Origin: Mediterraneibacter glycyrrhizinilyticus
GTDB lineage: Bacteria; Bacillota; Clostridia; Lachnospirales; Lachnospiraceae
Reading direction: 5' to 3'
Length of the DNA: 64,000 nucleotides
Assembly (NCBI RefSeq): GCF_016902345.1
Contig: NZ_JACJLR010000006.1
Coordinates: 1-64,000 of the forward strand
The position numbers and the translations under genes were made by a program. The notes beneath the pieces are model-generated. The model made no database searches. It was not told the origin of the DNA and saw only the letters and a program-made list of their open reading frames with translations. This document shows positions 7,842 through 17,078 of this stretch, one piece after another (the first letter of the stretch is position 1; every line of letters begins with the position of its first letter).

Positions 7842-10800
7842 TTATCTTCCTTCCTTTTCAACACCCATTGTAACCGCTTCACCGTTGATCTTCCACTCCT
7901 TTACGCAGCCGGCCGGCTGCGCTTTTACAACTTCATCAGCGAGTACTTCCCCGCCGATCTGCGTGCTGTATTTCTCAAAGACTGCTTCTGCCTTCTCTGT
8001 TCCATCGTAAGTCACCCGGATCCGGTCCGTGACCTCGAAATCAGCTTCTTTTCTCATGGTCTGTACCTTGCTGATGATCTCACGCACAAACCCTTCTTCC
8101 AGAAGTTCCGGAGTCAGGTTCGTATCCAGCACAACAGTGATGCCGTTGTCATTCTCAGACACAAAGCCCTCTACCTGAGCAGTATCGATCAGAAGGTCCT
8201 CTTTAAAGAGTGTGATCTCCTGGTCGTTTACATGGAGTTTCAGGGCTCCCGTCTCATTGACTTCGTCCATCGCGGCGTTTCCGTCAATGCTGTCAAGTGC
8301 AGCCTTGATACCTCCTAACATTTTACCATATTTCGGGCCTACAGTCTTTAACTGCGGTTTAAAAGTATATGAAGTAAAGTCTCTTACATCTTCCGTAAAT
8401 TTAACATTCTTAACATTCAGTTCATCCGCAACGATCTCCTGATAGAACTCAGGCAAATCAAATCCTGCCTTCACGAACATCTGTCCGATAGGCTGACGGT
8501 TCTTGATATTGGAAGCATTTCTGCAGGCGCGTCCCATAACGACCAGTTTCAGGACATGGTCCATGTTCGCCTCCAGCTCCGTGTCGATCTGCTCCTCATT
8601 TACCTCCGGGAACATGCACAGGTGGATACTCTCCGGCGCGTTTTCGTCGATACTGCGCACAAGGTTCTGATAGATCTCCTCTGTCATGAAGGGGATCATC
8701 GGAGCTGCTGCCTTGGAGACGGTCACAAGTGCTGTATAAAGGGTCATGTAAGCGTTGATCTTATCCTGCTCCATTCCCTTTGCCCAGAAACGCTCACGGC
8801 TTCTTCTGACGTACCAGTTGCTCATGTCATCCACGAACTCCTGAAGCGCGCGCGCTGCTTCCGGGATCCTGTAGTTCTCAAGATTGCTGTCCACAGCTTT
8901 TACCATGGTGTTCATCTTGGAAAGGAGCCATTTGTCCATGACAGAAAGTTTGTCATACTCCAGTTCATATTTTGTGGCATCAAACTCATCAATATTCGCA
9001 TAGAGCACGAAAAATGCATAGGTGTTCCACAATGTTCCCATAAACTTGCGCTGTCCCTCGGTCACCGCTTTGCCGTGGAAACGGTTCGGCAGCCACGGAG
9101 CGCTGTTTACATAGAAGTACCAGCGGATCGCGTCAGCGCCGTATTTCTCAAGGGCGTCGAACGGATCTACCGCATTTCCCTTGGACTTGCTCATCTTCTG
9201 ACCGTTCTCATCCTGCACGTGTCCGAGAACGATAACGTTCTTGTACGGAGCCTTGTTGAAGATCAGCGTTGAGATCGCCAGCAGGGAGTAGAACCATCCT
9301 CTTGTCTGGTCCACCGCCTCGGAGATGAAGTCCGCCGGGAACTGCTGCTCAAACAATTCTTTGTTCTCAAACGGATAGTGATGCTGCGCGAACGGCATGG
9401 ATCCGCTGTCAAACCAGCAGTCGATCACTTCCGGAACACGGTGCATCTCTTTGCCGCACTTCGGACACTTGATGGTCACTGCATCAATGTATGGGCGGTG
9501 TAACTCGATATCGTCCGGACAGTTATCGGACATCTCTTTGAGTTCTGCGATGCTTCCGATGGAATGCATGTGTCCGCACTCGCACTCCCAGATATTAAGC
9601 GGCGTTCCCCAGTAACGGTTCCGGCTGATGCCCCAGTCCTGAACGTTCTCGATCCAGTCGCCGAAACGACCTTTTCCGATGCTCTCCGGGATCCAGTTGA
9701 TGGTGTTGTTGTTGGCGATCAGGTCATCCCTTACCGCTGTCATCTTGATGAACCAGGACTCACGCGCATAGTAGATCAGCGGAGTGTCGCATCTCCAGCA
9801 GTGCGGGTAACTGTGTTCGAATTTCGGCGCATCATAGAGAAGCCCTCTCGCATCCAGATCCTTTAATACTTCCGGGTCTGCCTTCTTTACAAATAATCCT
9901 GCAAAGGGAGTTGACTCCGCCATATTTCCTTTTTCATCCACAAGCTGTACAAAAGGAAGGTCGTATTTTCTTCCCACGTTCGCATCGTCTTCACCGAATG
10001 CCGGCGCGATGTGAACGATACCGGTACCGTCTGTCAGTGTGACATAGGTATCGCATACCACGTAGAACGCTTTCTTGTTCTGCTTTGCGGCAGCGTCCGC
10101 AGCGCACTGGTACAGCGGCTCGTACTCTTTGCCTTCCAGCTCTTTTCCTTTATAGGTCTCAAGAACTTCGTACGCCGGCTTTCCTTCCTCGGCAAGTTTT
10201 CCGAGGATCGTATCCAGAAGGGCGCATGCCATATAATAAGTGCGTCCGTCAGCAGCCTTCACTTTTGCATAATCCTCTTCCGGGTGCACACAGAGCGCAA
10301 GGTTTGAGGGAAGTGTCCACGGCGTTGTGGTCCATGCCAGGATGTACGCATCCTCGTCCTTTACCTTGAACCGTACGACCGCGGAGCGCTCTTTTACGTC
10401 TTTGTATCCCTGCGCCACTTCCTGTGCGGACAGAGGCGTGCCGCAGCGCGGGCAGTAGGGAACGATCTTGAAGCCCTTATAGAGCAGTCCCTTGTCCCAG
10501 ATCTGTTTCAGAGCCCACCACTCGGACTCGATGAAGCTGTTGTGATATGTCACATAAGGGTGTTCCATGTCAGCCCAGAAGCCGACCGTGCCGGAGAAAT
10601 CCTCCCACATTCCCTTATATTTCCACACGCTCTCTTTACATTTGTCAATGAACGGCTCCAGACCATATTCTTCGATCTGGTCCTTTCCATCCAGTCCCAG
10701 TGCCTTCTCAACTTCCAGTTCCACCGGAAGACCGTGTGTGTCCCATCCGGCTTTTCTCGGCACCATGTAGCCTTTCATCGTGCGGTATCTCGGGATCATA

Positions 10801-10997
10801 TCCTTGATGACACGAGTGAGCACATGGCCGATATGCGGTTTTCCATTTGCTGTCGGAGGTCCGTCATAAAAGATATAGTCCGGACATCCCTCTCTCTCTT
10901 CGATACTCTTCTCGAAGATGTGATTCTCGTCCCAGAATTTTTCAACTTCTTTCTCTCTGGCGACGAAGTTCATATCCGTGGATACTTTCTTGTACAT
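7842..10997 (-). CDS. ileS: Isoleucyl-tRNA synthetase
   Basis: A 1051-residue class I synthetase that charges tRNA-Ile. PPTANGKPHIGHVLTR carries the HIGH motif (about residues 45-60) and GQKMSKSKGN carries KMSKS (about 595-604); the CP1 editing domain lies between them and an anticodon-binding and extended C-terminal domain follows. The long form with this C-terminal domain is the type common in Clostridia. The start at 10997 follows AGAAAGGAAAA, which is part of the last of three 68-base repeats. Expression should be controlled by the T-box at 11723-12056, although about 725 bases of repeats and structured elements lie between the T-box terminator and the start. Confidence 0.97.
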   Translation of the reverse strand: MYKKVSTDMNFVAREKEVEKFWDENHIFEKSIEEREGCPDYIFYDGPPTANGKPHIGHVLTRVIKDMIPRYRTMKGYMVPRKAGWDTHGLPVELEVEKALGLDGKDQIEEYGLEPFIDKCKESVWKYKGMWEDFSGTVGFWADMEHPYVTYHNSFIESEWWALKQIWDKGLLYKGFKIVPYCPRCGTPLSAQEVAQGYKDVKERSAVVRFKVKDEDAYILAWTTTPWTLPSNLALCVHPEEDYAKVKAADGRTYYMACALLDTILGKLAEEGKPAYEVLETYKGKELEGKEYEPLYQCAADAAAKQNKKAFYVVCDTYVTLTDGTGIVHIAPAFGEDDANVGRKYDLPFVQLVDEKGNMAESTPFAGLFVKKADPEVLKDLDARGLLYDAPKFEHSYPHCWRCDTPLIYYARESWFIKMTAVRDDLIANNNTINWIPESIGKGRFGDWIENVQDWGISRNRYWGTPLNIWECECGHMHSIGSIAELKEMSDNCPDDIELHRPYIDAVTIKCPKCGKEMHRVPEVIDCWFDSGSMPFAQHHYPFENKELFEQQFPADFISEAVDQTRGWFYSLLAISTLIFNKAPYKNVIVLGHVQDENGQKMSKSKGNAVDPFDALEKYGADAIRWYFYVNSAPWLPNRFHGKAVTEGQRKFMGTLWNTYAFFVLYANIDEFDATKYELEYDKLSVMDKWLLSKMNTMVKAVDSNLENYRIPEAARALQEFVDDMSNWYVRRSRERFWAKGMEQDKINAYMTLYTALVTVSKAAAPMIPFMTEEIYQNLVRSIDENAPESIHLCMFPEVNEEQIDTELEANMDHVLKLVVMGRACRNASNIKNRQPIGQMFVKAGFDLPEFYQEIVADELNVKNVKFTEDVRDFTSYTFKPQLKTVGPKYGKMLGGIKAALDSIDGNAAMDEVNETGALKLHVNDQEITLFKEDLLIDTAQVEGFVSENDNGITVVLDTNLTPELLEEGFVREIISKVQTMRKEADFEVTDRIRVTYDGTEKAEAVFEKYSTQIGGEVLADEVVKAQPAGCVKEWKINGEAVTMGVEKEGR

Positions 10998-11200
10998 GTT
11001 GATTTTTTCCTTTCTGAAGGCGGTCCGTCGCAGTGACATGCCGCTGGCGGACCCGCTCCCGCTCGGGGTGATCTTCCCTTCTGCGGGGCGGTCCGGTGCA
11101 GTGATGTACCGCTGGCGGACCCGCTCCCGCTCGGGGTGATTCTTCCTTTCTGCGGGCGGTCCGGCGCAGTGATATACCGCTTTCGGACCCGCTCTCGCTC
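10997..11200 (-). repeat. Three direct 68-bp repeats ending at the ileS start
   Basis: Read on the minus strand, units begin at 11200, 11132 and 11064, each with GAGCGRGAGCGGGTCCG, then AGCGG, TCACTGC, CGGACCGCC and a purine-rich AGAAAGGAAG-like tract. The first unit overlaps the right part of structured element A (11158-11297), so the array seems to come from duplication of its 3' side. The purine tract of the last unit acts as the ileS ribosome binding site. Confidence 0.8.
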
Positions 11201-11297
11201 GGAAGGAAACGCAGCGGACACATAAGAGCGCAAAGGACGCGCTCTAAGTGCCGGCGTTTCCTTACGGTCCTTCATCGGCACATCACTGCGCCGGACC
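11158..11297 (-). repeat. Structured 140-nt element, copy A
   Basis: Read on the minus strand, GGTCCGGCGCAGTGATGTGCC at the 5' end pairs with the 3' end (22 bp outer stem at 11276-11297 and 11158-11179 with two G-U pairs). Inside lie AAACGCCGGCAC, the hairpin AGAGCGC/GCGCTCT, GTGTCCGCTGCGTTT and a small GC-GAGA-GC hairpin. Copy B (11548-11687) has the same length and inner core in the opposite orientation but a different outer-stem sequence that also pairs. I do not recognise the family. Confidence 0.7.
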
Positions 11298-11547
11298 GTT
11301 CCAGAACGGGAGCATGAATCATAGTTTTTCGGGTTGCAGCCGGAAAGCTGCCAAAATCTTCCGTGCGCCAATAAGAAATTCTAATAAAATTTCTTACTGG
11401 AATCCCCCAGCATCACATCTGGACGGAAACGTCCAGATACCGATGCGGACGACCATCCCACGTTTCCGCCAGCGCACTTCCGATCTCAACCACTCTCACG
11501 GCGGTCTTTTTTCATCTTCTGTCAGGGAGAAACCTTCTGGCTTCGGG
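11298..11547. other. Non-coding spacer with hairpins between the two structured elements
   Basis: No convincing gene. Read on the plus strand it contains ATCTGGACG-GAAA-CGTCCAGAT (11417-11438), a perfect 9-bp stem with a GNRA loop that is flanked by a further GCATC/GATGC pairing, and a TAAGAAAT/ATTTCTTA hairpin around 11371-11397. It may be a part of the same element as the flanking copies. Confidence 0.5.
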
Positions 11548-11687
11548 AGCCTGCATGGGCGGTGTGTCCGTTACGGACTGTAGAAAAACGCCGGCACTTA
11601 GACCGCGTTCTTTGCGGTCTTACGTGTCCGCTGCGTTTTTCTCCAAGCGAAAGCGTGTCCACAACGGACATATCGCCCATGCAGGCT
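11548..11687 (+). repeat. Structured 140-nt element, copy B (inverted relative to copy A)
   Basis: On the plus strand the arms 11548-11572 and 11663-11687 pair over 25 bp with two G-U pairs. The inner core, AAACGCCGGCACTTAGAC at the left and TCCGCTGCGTTT at the right, is nearly identical to copy A, and the hairpin AGACCGC/GCGGTCT shows a C-G pair where copy A has G-C. A GC-GAAA-GC hairpin corresponds to GC-GAGA-GC in A. The G-U pairs become A-C mismatches on the other strand, which points to an RNA made from this strand. Confidence 0.7.
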
Positions 11688-11722
11688 TCACCCTCCGGTA
11701 TACGCTTCTCCGATCAGAAGAT

Positions 11723-12056
11723 AAAAAAAGCTCCCGTCCTGCAATAGGACGAAAGCCATACTCTCGTTTCAACCACCTGTTACATCATACTTGAACTTCT
11801 TTTTCCTCATACATACACTCTGTTTTTCTGCATTCAGAAATTCTCAGTCCGCATATGGTATCCTCTAACGCGGGATCTGCGTCAGCCCTTACTTTCCATG
11901 CTGTCTCAGCTTTTGAGTATGCTTTGGGGGCTGCGGTTCGGGAGTGATATTCGGAAATATCCTACTGATGCCGGGCTCGCACCATCTCCGGCTCGCTGAG
12001 ATGTTCGGATAATACCTACTGTCTCCGTCATAACCTTTGGTTTTGAAATTCATACA
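11723..12056 (-). promoter_or_regulatory. T-box riboswitch (isoleucine) upstream of ileS
   Basis: On the minus strand the leader shows T-box stem I landmarks: GACGGAGACAGTAGG, the GCGAGCCGGAGATGGTG and GAGCCCGGC distal part, AGTAGGATATTTCCGAATATCACTCC with an Ile codon (ATC at 11948-11946) in the specifier region, then an antiterminator region AACAGGTGGTTGAAACGAG and a terminator GGCTTTCGTCCTattgcAGGACGGGAGC followed by seven T (11757-11723). Uncharged tRNA-Ile would prevent termination. The antiterminator sequence differs from the usual AGGGTGGNACCGCG. Confidence 0.85.
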
Positions 12057-12062
12057 AAGGTA

Positions 12063-12091
12063 ATTATATAGATGGCGGGCTGATTAGTCAA
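12063..12091 (-). promoter_or_regulatory. Promoter of the ileS T-box transcript
   Basis: On the minus strand TTGACT (12086-12091), a 17-bp spacer and TATAAT (12063-12068) form a near-consensus promoter that starts the T-box RNA at about 12056. Its -35 part lies in a sequence that recurs at 18832-18859. Confidence 0.8.
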
Positions 12092-12099
12092 GGGTTTTC
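12073..12099. repeat. 27-bp repeat, copy 1 (downstream of the Rpn-like gene)
   Basis: TGGCGGGCTGATTAGTCAAG and the following GGTTTTC recur at 18832-18859 with one substitution and one extra G. Both copies lie between the 3' end of an accessory minus-strand gene and the promoter of the next minus-strand gene, and both contain a TTGACT -35 element on the minus strand. Confidence 0.65.
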
Positions 12100-12130
12100 A
12101 ATCCTGTTTTCCCGCGCCTCTGTAAGCATT

Positions 12131-12979
12131 TCACTGTGACATAAGCTTTCGGACAGTCTGTTCATCCGTTTCCAGCTCCTCCGCGATTTCCGATACATTT
12201 TTACCTTTCTCCCGCTTTTTTGCGATCTGTTCTCTCAGAAGCTGTTCGCGCCCTTCATTTACTCCTTTTTCCCTTCCTTTGTCATCTGCCTCTTTCAGTT
12301 CTTCTGCAAATAATTCATTCAATGCATCGCACATCTTTTTTTCCACCTCCATCTGTTCCCAATTTGCCCGGGCGATGAGATCCATCACCGCCTCATAGTC
12401 CTTTGCTCTTCTATGTTCCTCATATCTGCTCATCAATGTCCGGATCTCCGTCCCTGCTTTCAAGTCTGTCCTCAGATTCTGCAGCCAGTAGTTTTCCTCT
12501 GCGGACAAACGCGGCGTAACTAAAAGCTGCATCGGGATTGGGTCCCCTTTCAGGTCATAGATCCCGTTCCCCCGGTCTTCCACCGTTATCCCGCGCACTG
12601 CCTTCAGATGTCTTAGCATCTCTCTCGGATAATGGCTGCACACAAATGTGATAGTCAGTTCTTCCGGGTCAACCTCTTTTACCCGGTCTGTGTCCGCCTG
12701 GTAGATACAGGCGTAGCCGTACACTTTATAAAAATCATTGATGCTCAGATGGTCCTCCGGGGATTTATATTCAATGATGTTATACCTTCGGAATATCTCT
12801 CCGATCGACTTCCTGATCGCAACGTCTTTTAGTTTCTTTACGATGAGGACATCGACCTGGAGCGGCTTTTTACTGAGCAGATACTCTTCGTGTATCTCAA
12901 GATATTCCAGATCGCTCTCAAGTGTGATCCGAAGCGCCGCACAGAAGCCCGGATGCCACTGTAGTTTTCTTTTCTCCAT
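12131..12979 (-). CDS. Rpn/PD-(D/E)XK family nuclease-like protein
   Basis: A 282-residue protein of the Rpn-type (recombination-promoting nuclease, transposase_31-like) group that is common in Lachnospiraceae. The core of a PD-(D/E)XK nuclease fold is visible: LQVDVLIVKK supplies the Asp (about residues 40-49) and NIIEYKSPEDHLS the ExK pair (about 66-78), after an N-terminal WHPGFCAALRITLE stretch. The C-terminal third is charged and helical (EELKEADDKGREKGVNEGRE...) and ends with a small helix-turn-helix-like segment, GKNVSEIAEELETDEQTVRK. DNA cleavage is inferred. AAGGAGG five bases before the ATG fixes the start. The gene sits alone between a carbohydrate operon and ileS, as an accessory gene would. 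Confidence 0.75.
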   Translation of the reverse strand: MEKRKLQWHPGFCAALRITLESDLEYLEIHEEYLLSKKPLQVDVLIVKKLKDVAIRKSIGEIFRRYNIIEYKSPEDHLSINDFYKVYGYACIYQADTDRVKEVDPEELTITFVCSHYPREMLRHLKAVRGITVEDRGNGIYDLKGDPIPMQLLVTPRLSAEENYWLQNLRTDLKAGTEIRTLMSRYEEHRRAKDYEAVMDLIARANWEQMEVEKKMCDALNELFAEELKEADDKGREKGVNEGREQLLREQIAKKREKGKNVSEIAEELETDEQTVRKLMSQ

Positions 12980-13412
12980 CTTTCCTCCTTAGTATAATAC
13001 AGTTCTTTTTTGCCATGCAATAAGTTTCTTCCTTTCACATATGCATTCATATGTCATTTTTTACTGCTGTGACCAACAGCATCACCTCCGGTTCTTCCGG
13101 TTCTTCTTAAATTCTTCGTGCGAACATTGCCCGGACCTTATCATCCGCTCTCAATTCGAGCAGAGATAAAATGGGCTTAAAATGAATAATGAAATAGTGA
13201 TGTCCCTGCGGATCGAAACGGCGATGTGCCGTCCGCAGGGGATATGTACAGGATAACATACCGGGACAGGAAAAGCCAGAAAATTCCAACCTTTTTGAGC
13301 CTAAACGTGCAAGACTGATTTGCCTCCATAATTTCCATACTAATATGGGGACGGGGGAAGATTCCCTTCCCCTGTCCCCTGCGATACTGCAATCCTTTGC
13401 GATATACTGCCC
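12980..13412. other. Intergenic region with nested hairpins, no clear gene
   Basis: No supported coding sequence. Features seen: a doubled GGTTCTTCC-type direct repeat near 13088-13107; a nested hairpin at 13204-13240 (outer CCCTGCGG/CCGCAGGG, inner ACGGC/GCCGT); and the stem at 13347-13379 listed separately. The 60-70-codon frames here have no ribosome binding sites worth noting. Confidence 0.5.
13347..13379 (-). terminator. Hairpin at the end of the cellobiose PTS operon
   Basis: GGGGACGGGGGAAG (13347-13360) pairs with CTTCCCCTGTCCCC across a short loop, 34 bases beyond the stop of the IIA gene. There is no good T-run on the minus strand, so it may stabilise the 3' end rather than terminate. 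Confidence 0.45.
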
Positions 13413-13736
13413 TCAGGCTGTGATCTTTTTGTACACTTCGATAAACTCTTCCGCCATGACGCGAAATGTTTCCGCACTCATAAGCTGGTCTTCCGCATGC
13501 ATCAGGATCAGCCCCGATTCGTTCAGTTCGCCGTTGGCATCCTGTGCCAGCAGGTCCGCATGGATATGGTGTCCTTCGGTAAACGCTTCGTCCCCCTGGC
13601 GGATTTGTTCCTGAGCTGCTTCAAAGTCTCCCTGTTTCGCGCACTGGACAGCGTTTATGAAGCAGGATCGTGCTGTCCCCACATAAGTTATGATCCCAAA
13701 ACAAGCTGTTTCAAATGCCTCTGTCATCTCTTTCAC
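13413..13736 (-). CDS. celC: PTS lactose/cellobiose-family EIIA
   Basis: A 107-residue all-helical EIIA of the Lac family. It takes phosphate from HPr and passes it to EIIB during beta-glucoside uptake. The phosphorylatable His lies in LILMHAEDQLMSAETFR (about residue 79), and an upstream helix, ARSCFINAVQCAKQGDFEAA, has the typical spacing. It is the last gene of the operon GH1 - IIB - IIC - IIA, eight bases after the IIC stop. The complete set of separate IIA, IIB and IIC proteins and the GH1 partner point to cellobiose or related beta-glucosides. Confidence 0.92.
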   Translation of the reverse strand: MKEMTEAFETACFGIITYVGTARSCFINAVQCAKQGDFEAAQEQIRQGDEAFTEGHHIHADLLAQDANGELNESGLILMHAEDQLMSAETFRVMAEEFIEVYKKITA

Positions 13737-13744
13737 TCTCCTTT

Positions 13745-15058
13745 TTACCAGTCGTCATCGTCTGCTTCTTTTTCTGCTTCTGCCTCTTTTACCAGGTTCA
13801 GCTTATCTACTTTCCGTGCAAACGGAAGATAGACGAAGAAAGAAATGATAAAGATCACAAGCTGAAGCAGCGCTGTTCTCCAACCGCCGATCAGGAATCC
13901 CGATATAATGGGCGGGCATGTCCACGGCACCTGTGTCGCGCCGTACAGTGGGCAGATCCCCGTGTAGAGAGCCACATACTGCAGAATACAGGAGATCACC
14001 GGCATCGCAATGAACGGGAAGGCAAGCATCGGGTTCATAACGATGGGAAGTCCGAAAAGAATCGGCTCATTAATATTGAAAAGCGCGGGAACCATTTCCA
14101 GCCTTCCAAGTGTTTTCATCTGCTTTGACTTTGCCATAAAAAACATATAGATTACAAGTCCGATCGTAAGCCCTGCCCCTGTGACATTGATGAACTGGTC
14201 AAGGAACTGCATTGTAACGATATGCCCGCCGTTCTGTACGGTCAGCTCGATTCCCTGATCAATCAGCGCCTGGTTTTCCAGGCTGTTCGCCTGAAGGATA
14301 CCTGTCATAATTCCGCCTACGATCGTCGAGCCGTGAACTCCGAAGAACCAGAGGAACGGGGTAAGGAAGCACATAAAGAGCGCCCCGCCGATCGAGTCGG
14401 TCATGCCCTGGAGCGGGGTCTGGATGACATTATAGATTGCCTCCATTGCCGTAGTGTGGAATCCCATGGAGCAGATCCCGTGTACGACCGTCGCCCCTAC
14501 TACGATCACCGCGCCCGGGATCAGGGCGGAAAAGGCGTTTGACACACCCTCGGGAACTCCGGCAGGCATCTTGATACGGATATCTTTTTTCAGGAACCAG
14601 CAGTACACAAAGCCGACGATCAGACCGACAATGATCGCTCCGACCATTCCCTGTCCTGCAGTCCAGCTTTTATTGATGATACCGCCCACAACTTCTCCGC
14701 CCTCTGTTGTGATAGACGCCGGCGTCATCATGATAAATACGCCAAGGGCGACGATAGCGCCGCTCAACGGCTCCTGCCCTTCCAGCTTTATGTAGTTATA
14801 GGAGATACCGAGCACCGCGATCATCGCGCTGATGTTGAACGTAGCTCCATTCGCCTGTTCAAGCACTGCCTTGATCCCGGACTTATCGAGCACATCCACA
14901 ACTGCCTGGATCGGGAAGTTTGTAATGATCAGGAAAACGGAACCTACGATCAGGAGCGGCATTGAATATACCATGCCGTCTTTGATCGCCTGTATCCCTT
15001 TCATATTGATAAACGCCATGATCTTCGGGATTATTTTTTCATTCATTAATTTCTGCAT
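13745..15058 (-). CDS. celB: PTS cellobiose-family EIIC permease
   Basis: A 437-residue membrane permease of the lactose/cellobiose EIIC family with about ten hydrophobic segments. It starts with KIIPKIMAFINMKGIQAIKDGM, a typical N-terminal pattern, and contains FGVHGSTIVGGIMTGIL and the NINEPILFGLPIVMNPMLAFPFI motif near the sugar site (about residues 335-357). The acidic tail (EAEAEKEADDDD) is cytoplasmic. It translocates and, with EIIA/EIIB, phosphorylates beta-glucosides. An intercistronic hairpin at 15149-15172 separates it from the upstream EIIB gene. Confidence 0.95.
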   Translation of the reverse strand: MQKLMNEKIIPKIMAFINMKGIQAIKDGMVYSMPLLIVGSVFLIITNFPIQAVVDVLDKSGIKAVLEQANGATFNISAMIAVLGISYNYIKLEGQEPLSGAIVALGVFIMMTPASITTEGGEVVGGIINKSWTAGQGMVGAIIVGLIVGFVYCWFLKKDIRIKMPAGVPEGVSNAFSALIPGAVIVVGATVVHGICSMGFHTTAMEAIYNVIQTPLQGMTDSIGGALFMCFLTPFLWFFGVHGSTIVGGIMTGILQANSLENQALIDQGIELTVQNGGHIVTMQFLDQFINVTGAGLTIGLVIYMFFMAKSKQMKTLGRLEMVPALFNINEPILFGLPIVMNPMLAFPFIAMPVISCILQYVALYTGICPLYGATQVPWTCPPIISGFLIGGWRTALLQLVIFIISFFVYLPFARKVDKLNLVKEAEAEKEADDDDW

Positions 15059-15148
15059 ATCTCATTTCCTTTCCGATATTTTTTCGTAACAAAGCGCGCG
15101 GGAACCTGGATAAGTGCCATTCCGGCTGATGCCGCTCCCGCCCCCGCA

Positions 15149-15172
15149 CCAGGATCCGTAAACGGATCCTGG
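15149..15172 (-). other. Intercistronic hairpin between EIIB and EIIC genes
   Basis: CCAGGATCCG-TAAA-CGGATCCTGG is a perfect 10-bp stem directly after the EIIB stop and about 90 bases before the EIIC start. Without a T-run it more likely adjusts mRNA stability or relative expression than terminates. Confidence 0.5.
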
Positions 15173-15175
15173 CTG

Positions 15176-15487
15176 TTATTTCCCGGCAGCCAGCTTAAAG
15201 GCAAACCTCAGCACGTTCATCCCATTGCACATCCCGTAATCTGCCATCGGGATAACGTCTACCGGAACGTTCTTTGCCCCGCAGATTTCTTTCGCCTTAG
15301 CCAGCTGGTACCCTACCTGGGGACCGAGCAGGGCGACGTCCGCCTCGCCGACCAGCCTCTCCATATCAAGGATTGGATAAGCCTTGATATCCACTTCTTT
15401 CCCCTTTTCTTTTGCCGCCTCTTCCATCTTTTTTACGAGCAGGCTCGTAGACATTCCATTTGCACAAAACAGTCTGATCCTCAGCAT
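15176..15487 (-). CDS. celA: PTS cellobiose-family EIIB
   Basis: A 103-residue EIIB of the lactose/cellobiose family. The phospho-acceptor Cys lies in the N-terminal P-loop-like motif LRIRLFCANGMSTSLLVKKM (Cys at about residue 8), followed by the expected alpha/beta pattern including DVALLGPQVGYQL. The codons at 15496-15494 (ATGAAGAAA) directly follow the AGGAGG site without spacing, so the ATG at 15487, nine bases after it, is the better start. The gene lies between the GH1 gene and the EIIC gene. Confidence 0.93.
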   Translation of the reverse strand: MLRIRLFCANGMSTSLLVKKMEEAAKEKGKEVDIKAYPILDMERLVGEADVALLGPQVGYQLAKAKEICGAKNVPVDVIPMADYGMCNGMNVLRFAFKLAAGK

Positions 15488-15543
15488 TTTCTTCATCCTC
15501 CTGATTCTTTTTGAAAGACTCGCCCGGGAGCCTTTGTCCTGTC

Positions 15544-17064
<1,521 letters not shown>

Positions 17065-17078
17065 TCAGGTTTAATTCC

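Noticed and set aside
8556-9272. Long plus-strand open frames inside the minus-strand ileS and glgP genes
   Set aside because: They are antisense shadows of well-conserved coding sequences, with no ribosome binding sites and no recognisable protein features.
10942-11371. Minus-strand Arg-rich frames in the ileS leader (repeat array)
   Set aside because: They only translate the 68-bp repeats and structured element A; periodic composition, no family resemblance.
13107-13289. 60-codon minus-strand frame between the Rpn-like gene and the PTS operon
   Set aside because: No ribosome binding site, and a stable nested hairpin (13204-13240) lies inside it; non-coding is more likely.
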